In this document: one piece after another, positions 62,913-64,000 of the stretch
Layout of the letters: each line of letters starts with the position of its first letter
Numbering within the stretch: the stretch's first letter is position 1
Assembly (NCBI RefSeq): GCF_037974265.1
Contig: NZ_CP150233.1
Location: 2,604,001 to 2,668,000, forward strand
Origin: Paenibacillus sp. FSL R5-0623
GTDB taxonomy: Bacteria > Bacillota > Bacilli > Paenibacillales > Paenibacillaceae
DNA length: 64,000 bases
Reading direction: 5' to 3'
Made by a program: the position numbers and the translations under genes
Notes under the pieces: model-generated
Seen by the model: the letters and a program-made list of their open reading frames with translations, nothing else
What the model was told of the DNA's origin: nothing
The model's database searches: none

Positions 62913-64000
62913 ATGCCACCAATTTCAGTGCCTCAACCAAAAACATTTGGCCCACTGGGCAATCTGCCGCAATTGAATTTTGAAGAGCCGGTGCAATCCT
63001 TGGTAAAACTTGCCGAAGAATATGGACCGATCTTTCGTATGGAGTACCCCGGGCGAAGTGAATTGTATATTTCAGGTCACGAACTGGTCGCCGAGGTAAC
63101 GGATGAATCCAAATTCGACAAACGGGTGTGGGCACCCCTTGCGAAGGTTCGTGCTTTTGCAGGAGATGGACTGTTTACGAGTTGGACCGAGGAGCCGAAT
63201 TGGAAAAAAGCGCATAACGTGCTGCTGCCAAGTTTCAGTCAACGTGCGATGCAGGGATATCACAACAAAATGATTGATCTGGCTGTGCAGCTGGTTCAGA
63301 AATGGTCACGATTGAACCCGGATGAGACAGTTAACGTTCCGGATGATATGACACGTCTTACGCTCGACACGATTGGACTGTGTGGTTTCAACTACCGGTT
63401 TAACAGCTTCTACCGGGAAGAACCACACCCATTCATAACGAGTATGGTAAGGGCATTGGATGAATCCATGAGTTCATTGCAGCGCCTGCGTCTGCAAGAC
63501 AAGCTGATGATTACCAAAAAGAAACAGTTTGAACAAGATATCCGTTCGATGTTCTCGTTGGTGGATCACATCATTGCCGAGCGCAAAGAGAAACCGCAGG
63601 AAGGGGCAGACGATCTGTTGTCCCACATGCTCAGCGGCAAGGACCCCGAGACAGGAGAAACACTGGATGATGAGAACATCCGTTATCAGATTATTACCTT
63701 CCTGATTGCAGGACATGAGACCACAAGTGGTCTGTTATCCTTCGCCATCTATTATCTGATGAAAAATCCCGATACACTGGCTAAAGCCCAAGCTGAAGTG
63801 GATCAGGTCCTGAAAGATCCGGTTCCAACGTACAATCAGGTCCGCAATCTGAAGTACGTTCGTATGGTTTTAAACGAAGCACTAAGGTTATGGCCTACAG
63901 CTCCGGCCTTTTCTCTGTATGCCAAGGAAGATACAGTGCTTGCGGGTCAATATCCTCTGCAGAAAGGTGACAGCGTCAGTGTACTTATTCCCAAGCTGCA
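62913..64000 (+). CDS. CYP102-type cytochrome P450 (P450 BM3 family), 5' part
   Basis: 362 codons are visible before the window ends. The heme domain is very close to P450 BM3: [80 protein letters not shown] and [20 protein letters not shown]. Residues aligned with BM3 Arg47, Tyr51, Phe87 and Thr268 are all kept. Known family members are self-sufficient fatty-acid hydroxylases with a fused FMN/FAD reductase; that half would lie beyond 64000 and is not seen. ATG 62913 follows AAGAAGGAG. Confidence 0.92.
   Translation, partial: MPPISVPQPKTFGPLGNLPQLNFEEPVQSLVKLAEEYGPIFRMEYPGRSELYISGHELVAEVTDESKFDKRVWAPLAKVRAFAGDGLFTSWTEEPNWKKAHNVLLPSFSQRAMQGYHNKMIDLAVQLVQKWSRLNPDETVNVPDDMTRLTLDTIGLCGFNYRFNSFYREEPHPFITSMVRALDESMSSLQRLRLQDKLMITKKKQFEQDIRSMFSLVDHIIAERKEKPQEGADDLLSHMLSGKDPETGETLDDENIRYQIITFLIAGHETTSGLLSFAIYYLMKNPDTLAKAQAEVDQVLKDPVPTYNQVRNLKYVRMVLNEALRLWPTAPAFSLYAKEDTVLAGQYPLQKGDSVSVLIPKL

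Noticed and set aside
1..64000. CRISPR arrays, tRNA or rRNA genes, prophage genes, known riboswitches
   Set aside because: No regularly spaced repeats, no clover-leaf or rRNA sequence, and no phage or riboswitch core was recognised by eye.

Overview
The window looks like a chromosomal segment of a Paenibacillus-type Firmicute. Strong AGGAGG-type ribosome sites, YesM/YesN-like two-component pairs, AraC regulators with cupin domains, SLH-anchored proteins, cre-like and Fur-like palindromes and rho-independent terminators all fit. No rRNA, tRNA, CRISPR array, prophage or complete insertion sequence was seen. Genes are mostly on the + strand, with small - strand islands at 10.2-12.4, 26.4, 30.3-31.1, 43.4-44.7 and 48.9-49.8 kb.

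Region by region: 0-2.3 kb holds the end of a GH5 glucanase, an acetyltransferase, a small membrane protein and an APH-like kinase. 2.4-20 kb is a double carbohydrate-utilisation locus. It has an AraC regulator, an ABC importer, an unrecognised 851-residue protein, a GH105 unsaturated uronyl hydrolase, a FAD oxidoreductase and a second AraC regulator, then a sensor kinase, response regulator and second ABC importer. A 161-bp inverted-repeat element sits between kinase and regulator and supplies the kinase stop codon. 20-30 kb carries redox and housekeeping genes: a glutathione peroxidase, a nitroreductase, an SLH-GH18 protein, a TrxR-like flavoprotein, a DUF3243 protein, ctaB and a TPR protein. 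30-36 kb has a divergent LysR/EamA pair and a LacI regulator followed by a GH2 beta-mannosidase. 36.4-41.1 kb is a compact gene set of a Met-rich secreted protein, a two-component system, CcdA, a TlpA-like lipoprotein and an MsrA-MsrB lipoprotein, which reads as an envelope methionine-sulfoxide repair system. 41.3-43.3 kb is an iron-responsive AraC regulator whose frame runs without a stop into a siderophore-binding lipoprotein, with one Fur box in front and another inside the junction.

43.4-56 kb includes a small metzincin/lipoprotein pair, a divergent SRAP protein, an old yellow enzyme, a DeoR/OsmC pair, a lactonase, the ribulose-monophosphate formaldehyde genes hxlA-hxlB with an HxlR-type regulator, and oligoendopeptidase F. 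56-62 kb carries rhaB, a DeoR regulator and lutABC, which would link rhamnose breakdown to lactate oxidation. A second glutathione peroxidase follows, and the window ends inside a CYP102 (P450 BM3-type) gene. Two copies of a palindromic dispersed repeat lie at 53.4 and 58.7 kb.

All family calls are from reading motifs in the translations; no database search was run.
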